Part shown: positions 1 through 7,449 of the stretch, one piece after another
Layout of the letters: each line of letters opens with the position of its first letter
Numbering within the stretch: position 1 is the first letter of the stretch
Origin: JBAVEL01 sp049587715
Lineage (GTDB): Bacteria > Bacteroidota > Ignavibacteria > UBA10030 > UBA6906
Assembly (NCBI GenBank): GCA_049587715.1
Contig: JBAVEL010000056.1
Span: 1-17,493 of the forward strand
Direction of reading: 5' to 3'
DNA length: 17,493 nt
Program-made: the position numbers and the translations under genes
Notes under the pieces: model-generated
Seen by the model: the letters and a program-made list of their open reading frames with translations, nothing else
Databases searched by the model: none
Told to the model about the DNA's origin: nothing

Positions 1-1
1 C

Positions 2-643
2 GCCTGGCTTCTCCCGGCGGCCATCTACGTGCTGACGGCCGCCCTTTGCGCCCAGGTCGTTCTCTCCCGGCCCGGCCCGGCGGCGGAGCTGCGCGCGGCG
101 GTGGAGGTGGAGTTCTCCCCCCGCATCGAGGAGTACATCCGGGAGGGAACGGTCAGCCGGGAGCAGGGGGAGTGGCTGCGCCTGTTCGTTCTGCCGGGCA
201 CGCCGCACTTTCTGGCCATCCAGTCCGCGGGGACCCTGGCCGCGGCAACCCTCACCATGCTGGCGATCTCCCTCGTGCTCTGGCAGCTCGCGCGCTCCGT
301 GCTGGGAAGGCGCATCCCGTACCGGAAGGCGCTGGAAGTGGCGGGCCTGACGTTCGTCATCGGGGCGGTGGAGCGGGTTGCCACCGCGGTGCTGGTGATC
401 GCCACCGGCACCATCTTCGCCTCGCCGGGCCCCTCCCTGCTCCTGCTGGGAGAAAAAGAGGGGACGGCGTTTCTGTTGCTCTCCTCCCTCAACGTGTTCA
501 CCTTCTGGCAGATCTACGCGGCCGCATCGGGCCTGGCGGCCCTGACGGAGCGGGACTTCCCCAAAGTGCTGGTTCTCCTGGCGGCCCTCTGGGTCCTCTG
601 GACCCTGCTGGGGGCCGCCCCCCTGGTGGTGGCGGGATCCTAG
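2..643 (+). CDS. YIP1-family-like integral membrane protein, 5' end outside the window
   Basis: The reading frame is open at the left edge (first full codon at 2, reading AWLLPAAIYV), so the true start lies upstream; GTG at 29 is only an internal codon. About 213 residues remain. Several hydrophobic stretches look like membrane helices: the first visible residues, a segment containing TLAAATLTMLAISLVLWQLA, one around GLTFVIGAVERVATAVLVIA, one around NVFTFWQIYAAASGLAAL and the C-terminus. The pattern SPGPSLLLLG...LNVFTFWQIYAA matches my memory of bacterial YIP1-domain proteins. Their role is poorly known; they are polytopic inner-membrane proteins. The stop is 10 nt before the DUF72 gene, suggesting co-transcription. 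The family call rests on pattern recall, so it could be another polytopic membrane protein. Confidence 0.6.
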   Translation, partial: AWLLPAAIYVLTAALCAQVVLSRPGPAAELRAAVEVEFSPRIEEYIREGTVSREQGEWLRLFVLPGTPHFLAIQSAGTLAAATLTMLAISLVLWQLARSVLGRRIPYRKALEVAGLTFVIGAVERVATAVLVIATGTIFASPGPSLLLLGEKEGTAFLLLSSLNVFTFWQIYAAASGLAALTERDFPKVLVLLAALWVLWTLLGAAPLVVAGS

Positions 644-653
644 GGACGCAAAG

Positions 654-1643
654 ATGCCGGCGCGCACATCCACCACCTCCACCCTCCCGCTCTTCGGCGA
701 GGAGTCCGGCGGCCCCTCCTCCTATGCGGCCCGGAACCGCGAGCGGATCCGCCGCTGGGCGGGGAGGGGCGTGCTGTTCGGCTCCTCCTCCTGGAAGTAC
801 CCGGGATGGAAGGGAAGCATCTACACGCGGTCCTACCCCTCCCGGGAGGCATTCAACGCCGGGTGTCTGGCGGAGTATGCGGAGATCTTCCCCACCGTCT
901 GCGCGGACTTCGCGCTCTACGATTTTCCCGATGCCTCGGCCATGCGGGCGATCCGCGCGCAGTCGCCGGACCATTTCCGGCTTTCCCTCAAAGTGACCGA
1001 CCGGATCACCGTCGAGCGTTATCCCCGGATTCCCCGCTACGGCCCGCGCGGGGGGACGGAGAACCCGGATTTCCTGAACGTGGAGCTCTTCGAGGATGCC
1101 TTCCTGAAGCCGCTGGAGGAGCTCGGGACGAAGCGGGGAGCCGTGATCTTCGAGTTCGCGGCCTTTCCTCCCCGCGGGGGAATGACCGCGGAGAAGTTCA
1201 CGGCTCTGCTGGACGGTTTCCTGGCGCGGCTGCCCCGCGGGTATGCCTACGCCGTGGAGATACGGAACGGAGAGTTCCTCACGCCCGGTTATCTTGCCAT
1301 GCTGCAGGCGCACGGGGCGGCCCACGTGCTGAGCAGCTGGACCCGCATGCCCCCGCTCACGGAGCAACTGCAGGTGGAGGGCGTCCTGAGAGGGCCCTTC
1401 TCGGTGGCGCGTGCCCTGCTGCGTCCGGGAAGGAAGTATGAGGAAGCCGTGGAGCTCTTCCGCCCCTACAGCGTGATCCGGGAGGAGAACCCCGGACTCC
1501 GGATGGGGCTGGCGGAGGCGGCGCGCCGCTCTGCGGCGGAGGGCCGCACGCTCTACGCATACGTGAACAACAGGGCCGAAGGAAACGCCCCCCTGACCAT
1601 CCAGGCGGTCCTGGACATCCTGGAGGGGGAGACCCCCCGATGA
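654..1643 (+). CDS. DUF72 (YecE-like) domain protein
   Basis: This 329-aa protein carries the DUF72 signatures: GSSSWKYPGWKGSIY near residue 42, FPTVCADFALYDFPDA, FRLSLKVTDRIT, GAVIFEFAAFPP, YAVEIRNGEFLTPGYL and the C-terminal YAYVNNRAEGNAP. DUF72 proteins adopt a TIM-barrel fold, and I know of no established function for them. An extra N-terminal segment of about 40 residues precedes the domain and includes STLPLFGEE, which resembles a beta-clamp-binding peptide. ATG at 654 follows the YIP1-like gene by 10 nt with only a weak purine-rich site (GGGACG). The stop overlaps the ATG of the helicase relic (ATGA at 1640-1643). Length and motifs look intact. Confidence 0.88.
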   Translation: MPARTSTTSTLPLFGEESGGPSSYAARNRERIRRWAGRGVLFGSSSWKYPGWKGSIYTRSYPSREAFNAGCLAEYAEIFPTVCADFALYDFPDASAMRAIRAQSPDHFRLSLKVTDRITVERYPRIPRYGPRGGTENPDFLNVELFEDAFLKPLEELGTKRGAVIFEFAAFPPRGGMTAEKFTALLDGFLARLPRGYAYAVEIRNGEFLTPGYLAMLQAHGAAHVLSSWTRMPPLTEQLQVEGVLRGPFSVARALLRPGRKYEEAVELFRPYSVIREENPGLRMGLAEAARRSAAEGRTLYAYVNNRAEGNAPLTIQAVLDILEGETPR

Positions 1644-1885
1644 GCCGCGGGAATCAGGCGTGGATCCTCCGCCTCCCGGCGGAGCCCCACGGGAACCTCG
1701 TGGCGGCGGGAGACGACGCCCAGTCCATCTACTCCTTCCGGGGAGCCGCCGTGCGGAACATCCCGGACTTCCCCGGGCGGTTCCCGGGCTGCACCGCACG
1801 AACGCCGGAGGACCACTGCCGGAGCACGCAGCCCATCCTGGAACTCACGAACGAGATCCTGCGGAGGGCGCGGAAGGAGGAGGAG
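1640..1885 (+). pseudogene. Relic of a UvrD/PcrA-type superfamily 1 helicase gene
   Basis: In this frame a short block, roughly 1664-1885, reads PHGNLVAAGDDAQSIYSFRG, then RNIPDFPGRFPG, then CRSTQPILELTNEI. These match helicase motif III (VGDDxQSIYxFRGA) and the following NYRSTxxIL motif of UvrD/Rep/PcrA enzymes. Everything else is missing: the Walker A and DExQD motifs upstream and motifs V-VI downstream. The RST motif has also decayed, reading HCRST instead of NYRST. A complete enzyme has about 650-750 residues, and only about 80 remain. The frame stays open to 2083, but beyond about 1885 it is antisense to kdpE and matches no helicase. ATG at 1640 overlaps the DUF72 stop, so the relic may still be translated. 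I infer that a rearrangement brought kdpE next to a cut helicase gene. Confidence 0.75.
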
Positions 1886-2576
1886 GCTCCTCTTCGAGTA
1901 CGCAGCGGTATCCGATGCCGGAAGCGGTTTCGAACAGACGGGGATGGTCGGGGTCTTCCTCCAGCTTCTTGCGAAGCTGCCCCACGTACACGCGCGTGTA
2001 CTGGGTTTCCTCCACAAAGGAGGGACCCCACACCTGTTCCAGGATGTACCTGTGCGTCAGGACCCTCCCTGCGTTGCGGATGAAGAGAGCAAGGAGTGCG
2101 TACTCGATAGGGGTCAGTTTCACCGCCGCGCCCCGTTTCCGCACGACCCGCCGCGCAAGGTCCACCGTGAGCGCGCCCGCACGGAAGATGCTCTCACCGG
2201 CCGCTGCCTGCGAGCGTCTGCACGCGGCGCGCAGCCTGGCCAGCAGTTCTCCGGTGCGGAAGGGTTTGCTCAGGTAATCATCCGCGCCGGCATCGAGGGC
2301 GGCAATAATGTCACGCTCCGCCGAGCGAACCGACACGATAAGGACGGGTACGCGGGACCATCCCCGGATGGTCCGCAGCACCTCCATTCCTTCCATGTCA
2401 CCCAGGCCCAGGTCCAGCATGACCACATCGGGCCTGACGGCGGATGCCTGCCGGATACCCTCCGCACCGGTCTCGGCGCACACAACGTCGTAGCCGGCGG
2501 CACCGAGGGCAAGCTGCAGAAGGCGGCGCATCTGCACTTCGTCGTCCACCACCAACACTCGCGGCCCGGCATTCAT
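1845..2576 (-). CDS. kdpE: KdpE, OmpR-family response regulator of the kdp operon
   Basis: This 243-aa regulator has a receiver domain (about residues 5-118) followed by an OmpR/PhoB winged-helix DNA-binding domain (about 130-226). Receiver landmarks are the acidic pair D11-D12, the phospho-acceptor D55 in VMLDLGL, and K104 in YLSKPFR. The output domain shows LTPIEYALLALFIRNAGRVL and the closing GIGYR. Partner KdpD should phosphorylate it, and it should then activate kdp transcription at low K+ or osmotic stress. Its ATG overlaps the KdpD stop by ATGA (2573-2576), which indicates translational coupling. The family normally ends within a few residues of GYR. Here about 18 more follow, including EEEPPPPSAPSAGSRS, encoded antisense to the helicase relic, so the tail is probably acquired. 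No terminator is visible after the stop. Confidence 0.95.
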   Translation of the reverse strand: MNAGPRVLVVDDEVQMRRLLQLALGAAGYDVVCAETGAEGIRQASAVRPDVVMLDLGLGDMEGMEVLRTIRGWSRVPVLIVSVRSAERDIIAALDAGADDYLSKPFRTGELLARLRAACRRSQAAAGESIFRAGALTVDLARRVVRKRGAAVKLTPIEYALLALFIRNAGRVLTHRYILEQVWGPSFVEETQYTRVYVGQLRKKLEEDPDHPRLFETASGIGYRCVLEEEPPPPSAPSAGSRS

Positions 2577-5245
2577 GTTGGTCCCCCCCCGGGCCGGGCG
2601 TCGGCCAGGTCACGCCTCAGCCGTATGGCAAACAGCGCCCCTCCCCCGGGGAGATTCTCCGCCTTCACGGTTCCCCCCTGTGCTTCCACAAATCCACGTA
2701 CAATCGAGAGCCCGAGGCCCGTACCCCCGGCCTTCGATCCGGGGAGCCGGTAGAATTTCTCGAAGACCCTCGCGAGCGCCTCCCGGGGAAGTCCGGGTCC
2801 GTCATCTGCAACCTCAATGAGGCAGTCCCCGCGCTCCAGGCGTGCGGCAATCCGCACCGCTGTCCCCGCCGGTGTATGGCAGGCGGCATTATGGATGATG
2901 TTTGCCAGCGCCTGCTCCATGAGGCCGAAGTCGAGTTTCACCAGCGGCAGCGCATCAGGAATGTCCACCGATATCGGATGTCCTGAGGTCTCCCGCTCCA
3001 GCTTGCCCAGGACTCTGTGGACCAGGTCCCGCAGATCCGTCCAGTCCAGGGCAGGGGCGATGTGCCCCGATTCCAGGCGGGTCATCCCCAGGAGGTTATC
3101 CACCAGCCGGTGCAATCGATCCGCGGCAATCTGGATCTCCCCGCTGAGAGTCCCCAGCAGGGCGTTGCCTTCCTTCCGGGCGGCTTCCTTCAAGCCCTCG
3201 GCGGCGTTCAGAATCGCGGCCAGCGGGGTCCGCAGCTCGTGGGACACCGAGTCAAAAAGGGTCTTGTAGAGGCGCTCCGACTCCATCGACGCGATGGAAC
3301 GCTTTGTGACCTCGTGCAGCTGCTCCCGCTCGAGGGCCGAGGCGATCTGCCGGATGAAGTTCTCCAGCAGAAGTTCCTGATCCATGGAGGGCCGGGAGGC
3401 GCCCGCTAGATGCACCCCCACCACACCAAGCGGATAGCGGGGCCCGGACATCGGGTAGTATGTCGCGTGGGCGGACGGGAGGGTGTCGGTGAACCTGCCC
3501 GCCTTCTTCTCGTTCCAGTAGACCCAGGCCGCCACGCCGATCTCTTTCGCGTCGGGGGTCCAGGTGCTCGCCTGATGGGCGGCCGTGAACACATCCCCGT
3601 CGGGCTGGCTCAGGAAGACAGCCACGTCACCCGGAAAGAACTTCCTGAGCGTGACCACCCCCGCCGCCACCACCTCATCCTGTGTCCGCGCGGCCGAGAC
3701 GGTCCGCGTGAGAGTGTAGAGGGCGGTCGCTCTTTCTTCGCGCGCGCGAACCGCTCTCTCGTTTGCCCGCACCCTTGCGGTAAGGATCCCGGTCACCGAG
3801 GCAATGGCGAAATAGGCCACGAGCATCAGGATGTCCTGGGGCAGGTGAATGGACAGCGTATGACGCGGCGGGATGAAGAAGAAGTCCCAGAGAAGGGCGC
3901 TCAAACCGGCCGCCAGCAGCACCGGCCCCGGTCCCATCGTCAGGGGCAGAAGGGCAACGGCCAGAAGGAGAATCAGCGATACCGTCTGGTATCCGATGAT
4001 CGGACTCAGGGGATGGCAGGCCAGCGCGACGGCGCATACCACGCCGGCCGCCGTCGCGTAGTGCCTCCCTCCGGAGTGGAACCCGGGAAGACCCCACCGC
4101 ACGGAGGAGTTTTCCAGACCTCCCACCGCGGAGACGTCCAGGTTCCCGCTCCGCTCGATCACCCTTTCAAGAAGGCTTTTCCGGAAGGGAAGCCTCTTGC
4201 CCGGCTTTCCCACAAGGATCTGGGTGACGTTCTGCTGGCGGGCGACCCGCACGAGCCCTTCGGCGATATCTTCATCGGCAGTGGTGATGACCTCGGCGCC
4301 CAGTTCCCGCGCCAGCTGGATGTTCTTCGCAAGGGCCGCGGCCGCGGAGGCGGAACTCGCGCGGGAGGTTTCCACATGGACGGCAATCCAGGTGGCATCG
4401 GAGGCGTAGGCCATCCTCCGGGCCCATCGGATCAGGGACACGCTGTGGGGGCTTTCCCCGATCCCTACAAGCAGGCGGTCGCCGGACTTCCACGGCCCGG
4501 TAATGCGGCGCGTCCGCATGTACTCGCGCAACTGGTGATCCACCCGTTCCGCGGTCAGGCGGAGCGCCATCTCCCGGAGAGCGGTCAGGTTGCCCTTCTG
4601 GAAGAAGTTCCGGATCGCCTGCCGGGACCGCTCGGGCGTGTACACTTTTCCCTCCATGAGGCGCTGCAGGAGCTCGTCCGGAGAGAGATCTATGAGCTCC
4701 ACCTCCCGGGCCTCTTCCAGAACCGAATCGGGGACTGTTTCCCGGATCCGGACACCCGAGATCTGCGCCACCGAGTCGGCGCGGCTTTCCAGATGCTGGA
4801 CATTCAGCGTCGTGTAGACGTCTATCCCGTGGTCCAACAGCTCCCGGACATCCTGATAACGCTTGGTGTGCCGGCTGCCGGGGGCATTCGTATGCGCCAG
4901 CTCGTCGATCAGGACGAGTCCCGGCTTCCTCACCAGGACGGCATCCACATCCAGTTCATGGAGGATCGTTCCGCGGTGCTCCACGGCCCGCCGCGGGACG
5001 GCCGGCAGGCCGGCCAGCAGCGCCTCCGTTTCAAGGCGGCCATGCGTTTCCACCACGCCGACCACGACATCGATTCCCTTCGCCAGGGCCTCGCGCGCGG
5101 AGGAGAGCATGGCGAACGTCTTGCCCACCCCCGCGCACATGCCGAAGAAGATCTTCAGCTTGCCCCGCTCGGCCTGCTTCTCCCCCTCCCTCAGCGCACG
5201 CAGAAGGGCATCCGGATCGGCCCGTCTTTCGTCGGAATGTCCCAT
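2573..5245 (-). CDS. kdpD: KdpD, osmosensitive K+ sensor histidine kinase
   Basis: With the ATG at 5245 the protein has 890 residues, the usual KdpD size. It has the N-terminal KdpD domain (Walker A GMCAGVGKTF at 35-44, VGVVETHGR at 62-70, LIDELAHTNAPGSRH at 112-126) and a universal-stress-protein-like domain starting at LLVGIGES (258). Four closely spaced membrane helices follow (about 395-495), then a GAF-like region, HisKA with phospho-acceptor H669 in SVSHELRTPL, and a HATPase with N-box NIIHNA (782-787), DDGPGLP and GGTGLGLSI. It senses K+ status at the inner membrane and phosphorylates KdpE. An upstream in-frame ATG at 5272 would add nine residues, but the start at 5245 (MGHSDERRADPDALL) aligns better with KdpD from Escherichia coli. 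The gene ends in a G8 run immediately before the overlap with kdpE. Confidence 0.96.
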   Translation of the reverse strand: MGHSDERRADPDALLRALREGEKQAERGKLKIFFGMCAGVGKTFAMLSSAREALAKGIDVVVGVVETHGRLETEALLAGLPAVPRRAVEHRGTILHELDVDAVLVRKPGLVLIDELAHTNAPGSRHTKRYQDVRELLDHGIDVYTTLNVQHLESRADSVAQISGVRIRETVPDSVLEEAREVELIDLSPDELLQRLMEGKVYTPERSRQAIRNFFQKGNLTALREMALRLTAERVDHQLREYMRTRRITGPWKSGDRLLVGIGESPHSVSLIRWARRMAYASDATWIAVHVETSRASSASAAAALAKNIQLARELGAEVITTADEDIAEGLVRVARQQNVTQILVGKPGKRLPFRKSLLERVIERSGNLDVSAVGGLENSSVRWGLPGFHSGGRHYATAAGVVCAVALACHPLSPIIGYQTVSLILLLAVALLPLTMGPGPVLLAAGLSALLWDFFFIPPRHTLSIHLPQDILMLVAYFAIASVTGILTARVRANERAVRAREERATALYTLTRTVSAARTQDEVVAAGVVTLRKFFPGDVAVFLSQPDGDVFTAAHQASTWTPDAKEIGVAAWVYWNEKKAGRFTDTLPSAHATYYPMSGPRYPLGVVGVHLAGASRPSMDQELLLENFIRQIASALEREQLHEVTKRSIASMESERLYKTLFDSVSHELRTPLAAILNAAEGLKEAARKEGNALLGTLSGEIQIAADRLHRLVDNLLGMTRLESGHIAPALDWTDLRDLVHRVLGKLERETSGHPISVDIPDALPLVKLDFGLMEQALANIIHNAACHTPAGTAVRIAARLERGDCLIEVADDGPGLPREALARVFEKFYRLPGSKAGGTGLGLSIVRGFVEAQGGTVKAENLPGGGALFAIRLRRDLADARPGGGPT
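2583..2590 (-). repeat. G8 homopolymer at the end of kdpD
   Basis: Eight consecutive G on the minus strand encode the last glycines of KdpD, three codons before its stop. In frame the site reads G GGG GGA followed by CCA ACA TGA. After a -1 slip the reading continues ACC AAC ATG into the kdpE frame without a stop. Other runs of eight G or C occur in the window (12049-12056 and 14584-14591), so the run may be chance. Confidence 0.8.
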
Positions 5246-5253
5246 GGCAAGGA

Positions 5254-5259
5254 AATATA
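5254..5259 (-). promoter_or_regulatory. Candidate -10 element for a kdpDE-specific transcript
   Basis: TATATT on the minus strand lies 8 nt before the preferred kdpD ATG at 5245. The predicted start of transcription would fall at or next to that ATG, giving a leaderless or nearly leaderless kdpDE mRNA. No Shine-Dalgarno site precedes the ATG and the -35 region is poor. Read-through from kdpB could equally supply kdpDE. Confidence 0.25.
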
Positions 5260-5336
5260 GGGATTCCCGCATTCAGCAAAAAGCGCCTGCAGAGGTCCCG
5301 CCGGAACGACGGAAGGACCCCCGCACGGACCGGCAC

Positions 5337-7448
5337 CTATCGCACCCCCATCGCGGCAATCAGAAGATCAATGACCTTGATGCCCAGAAACGGAGCCGCC
5401 AGTCCGCCCACTCCGTAGACCAGAAGGTGCCGCCTCAGGAGACCCGCCGCACCTTCCCGCCGCGGGGCGACGCCGCGCAGGGCAAGCGGAACCAGACACA
5501 GAAGCACAAGCGCGTTGAAAACGACGGCCGAGAGGACGGCGGTTCCGGGTGTCGTGAGGCGCATGATGTTCAGTGCTTCCAGCGCGGGGTAGGTTGTCGC
5601 AAACGCGGCAGGAACAATGGCAAAATACTTCGCCACGTCGTTGGCAATGCTGAAGGTTGTGAGGGCCCCCCGGGTCATCAGCAGCTGCTTCCCGATGTCC
5701 ACAATCTCGAGCAGTTTCGTCGGGTTGCTGTCCAGGTCAATCATGTTTGCGGCTTCCCTGGCCGACTGGGTCCCCGTGTTCATCGCCACAGCCACATCGG
5801 CCTGGGCCAGGGCGGGAGCATCGTTCGTTCCATCCCCCGTCATGGCCACCATGCGGCCTTCCTTCTGGTAGGTGCGAATCAGCTCGAGTTTGTCTTCCGG
5901 CCTGGCCTCCGCCAGAAAGTCGTCTACGCCGGCCTCGGCGGCAATTGCCGCCGCCGTCAGCGGGTTGTCCCCCGTTATCATGACCGTCCGGATCCCCATG
6001 CCATGGAGGCGCGCGAAGCGCTCCCGGATGCCCCCCTTCACCACATCCTTCAGATGGACGATGCCCAGGACGGTTCCGTTTTCCGCCACGACCAGGGGGG
6101 TTCCCCCCCTCCTGCTGATCTCCTTCACCGCGTTCAGGACCGCATCCGGAATGACCCTCCCATCCTGAGACAGATAGACCCGGATGGCGTCGGTCGCACC
6201 CTTCCGGATCACCCGCGGACCCTCCGTCCCGGTCATGTCCACTCCGCTCATGCGCAGCCGGGCCGTGAACGGCACGAACCGCGCCCCGATCTCGTGTATC
6301 TGCCTCCCGCGCAGGCCGTATTTCTCTTTTGCAAGGACCACGATGGAACGGCCTTCCGGCGTCTCGTCGGCCAGGGACGCGGCCTGGGCTGCATCGGCCA
6401 GGCGCTCCTCCGGGACTCCCGGCGCCGGGATGAACTCCGTCGCCATGCGGTTGCCGAACGTGATGGTGCCGGTCTTGTCCAGAAGAAGGACATCGACGTC
6501 CCCTGCGGCCTCGACGGCGCGGCCGGAGGTGGCAATCACGTTGTGCCGGATCATGCGATCCATCCCGGCAATGCCGACGGCCGACACAAGTCCGCCGATC
6601 GTCGTCGGGATCAGACAGACGAGGAGCGACACCAGCACGGTGATCGAGACCGGCATGCCGCGTCCTGCGGCCTCCACACTGAACAGGGAGAAGGGCAGCA
6701 GGGTCGCACAAACCACCAGGAAGATGATTGTGCAGGCCGTCAGGAGAACATGCAGCGCAAGCTCGTTGACCGTGCGGCGCCTCTCGGCACCCTCGATGAG
6801 GCCGATCATCCTGTCGAGGAATCCCCCTCCGGGACCCGCCGTGGACCGTATCACCAGCCAGTCGGAGAGCAATTTCGTGCCCCCGGTGACCGCGCTGCGA
6901 TCCCCACCCGATTCACGGACGACCGGCGCGCTCTCTCCTGTAATCGCGCTCTCGTCCACGAGGGCGATTCCCTCCTCCACTTCCCCGTCCGCGGGAATGA
7001 CCTCCCCGGCCTTCACCAGAAAGAGATCCCCCGGCCTGACATCCGACGCCGGGACTATTTCGAACTCGTCCGGCTTCCGCGGATCCTTAAGACGGCGCGC
7101 GGCAGCGCCCCGCTTCGAGTTCCGGAGCGCATCTGCGTGGGCCCTGCCCCGCCCTTCCGCGAGGGCCTCGGAGAAGTTCCCCGAGAGCACCGTGCACCAG
7201 AGGATGAGGGCGATGGTCCCCGCGTACCCGGCCGAAGAACCTGTCGCATCCGGGGAGGAGGCATTTGCGGGCGCGCCGGCCAGGGCAAACACCCAGAGCA
7301 CCGTCATCAGCACGCTTGCCGCTTCGACGACAAACATGACGGGGGTGCGCAGCATCGTGCGTGGATGAAGTTTCCGGAACGCCTGCAGGAGGGCTCCCCG
7401 GACCATGGGCCCCGTCATACCGGGGGACAATGGGGACGGAATCGCCAT
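5337..7448 (-). CDS. kdpB: KdpB, P-type ATPase subunit of the Kdp K+ transporter
   Basis: This 703-aa catalytic subunit hydrolyses ATP to drive K+ import through KdpA. It has the complete P-type ATPase set: actuator motif TGES at 170-173, phosphorylation motif DKTGTIT with D324, the nucleotide-domain stretch around KGATDAIRVY, ITGDNPLTAAAI near 491, and hinge motif TGDGTNDAPAL at 537-547. Hydrophobic segments near 35-58, 75-92, 230-256, 268-292 and after 600 fit the KdpB membrane topology. The ATG at 7448 is separated from the kdpA stop by one nucleotide (TGAGATG), so the genes are probably coupled. In most kdp operons kdpC comes next. Here 91 nt lead straight to kdpD and kdpC lies elsewhere. 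I see no missing catalytic residue. Confidence 0.97.
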   Translation of the reverse strand: MAIPSPLSPGMTGPMVRGALLQAFRKLHPRTMLRTPVMFVVEAASVLMTVLWVFALAGAPANASSPDATGSSAGYAGTIALILWCTVLSGNFSEALAEGRGRAHADALRNSKRGAAARRLKDPRKPDEFEIVPASDVRPGDLFLVKAGEVIPADGEVEEGIALVDESAITGESAPVVRESGGDRSAVTGGTKLLSDWLVIRSTAGPGGGFLDRMIGLIEGAERRRTVNELALHVLLTACTIIFLVVCATLLPFSLFSVEAAGRGMPVSITVLVSLLVCLIPTTIGGLVSAVGIAGMDRMIRHNVIATSGRAVEAAGDVDVLLLDKTGTITFGNRMATEFIPAPGVPEERLADAAQAASLADETPEGRSIVVLAKEKYGLRGRQIHEIGARFVPFTARLRMSGVDMTGTEGPRVIRKGATDAIRVYLSQDGRVIPDAVLNAVKEISRRGGTPLVVAENGTVLGIVHLKDVVKGGIRERFARLHGMGIRTVMITGDNPLTAAAIAAEAGVDDFLAEARPEDKLELIRTYQKEGRMVAMTGDGTNDAPALAQADVAVAMNTGTQSAREAANMIDLDSNPTKLLEIVDIGKQLLMTRGALTTFSIANDVAKYFAIVPAAFATTYPALEALNIMRLTTPGTAVLSAVVFNALVLLCLVPLALRGVAPRREGAAGLLRRHLLVYGVGGLAAPFLGIKVIDLLIAAMGVR

Positions 7449-7449
7449 C

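Noticed and set aside
1886..2083. Continuation of the helicase relic frame beyond 1885
   Set aside because: The sequence is the reverse strand of the KdpE DNA-binding domain and matches no helicase motif.
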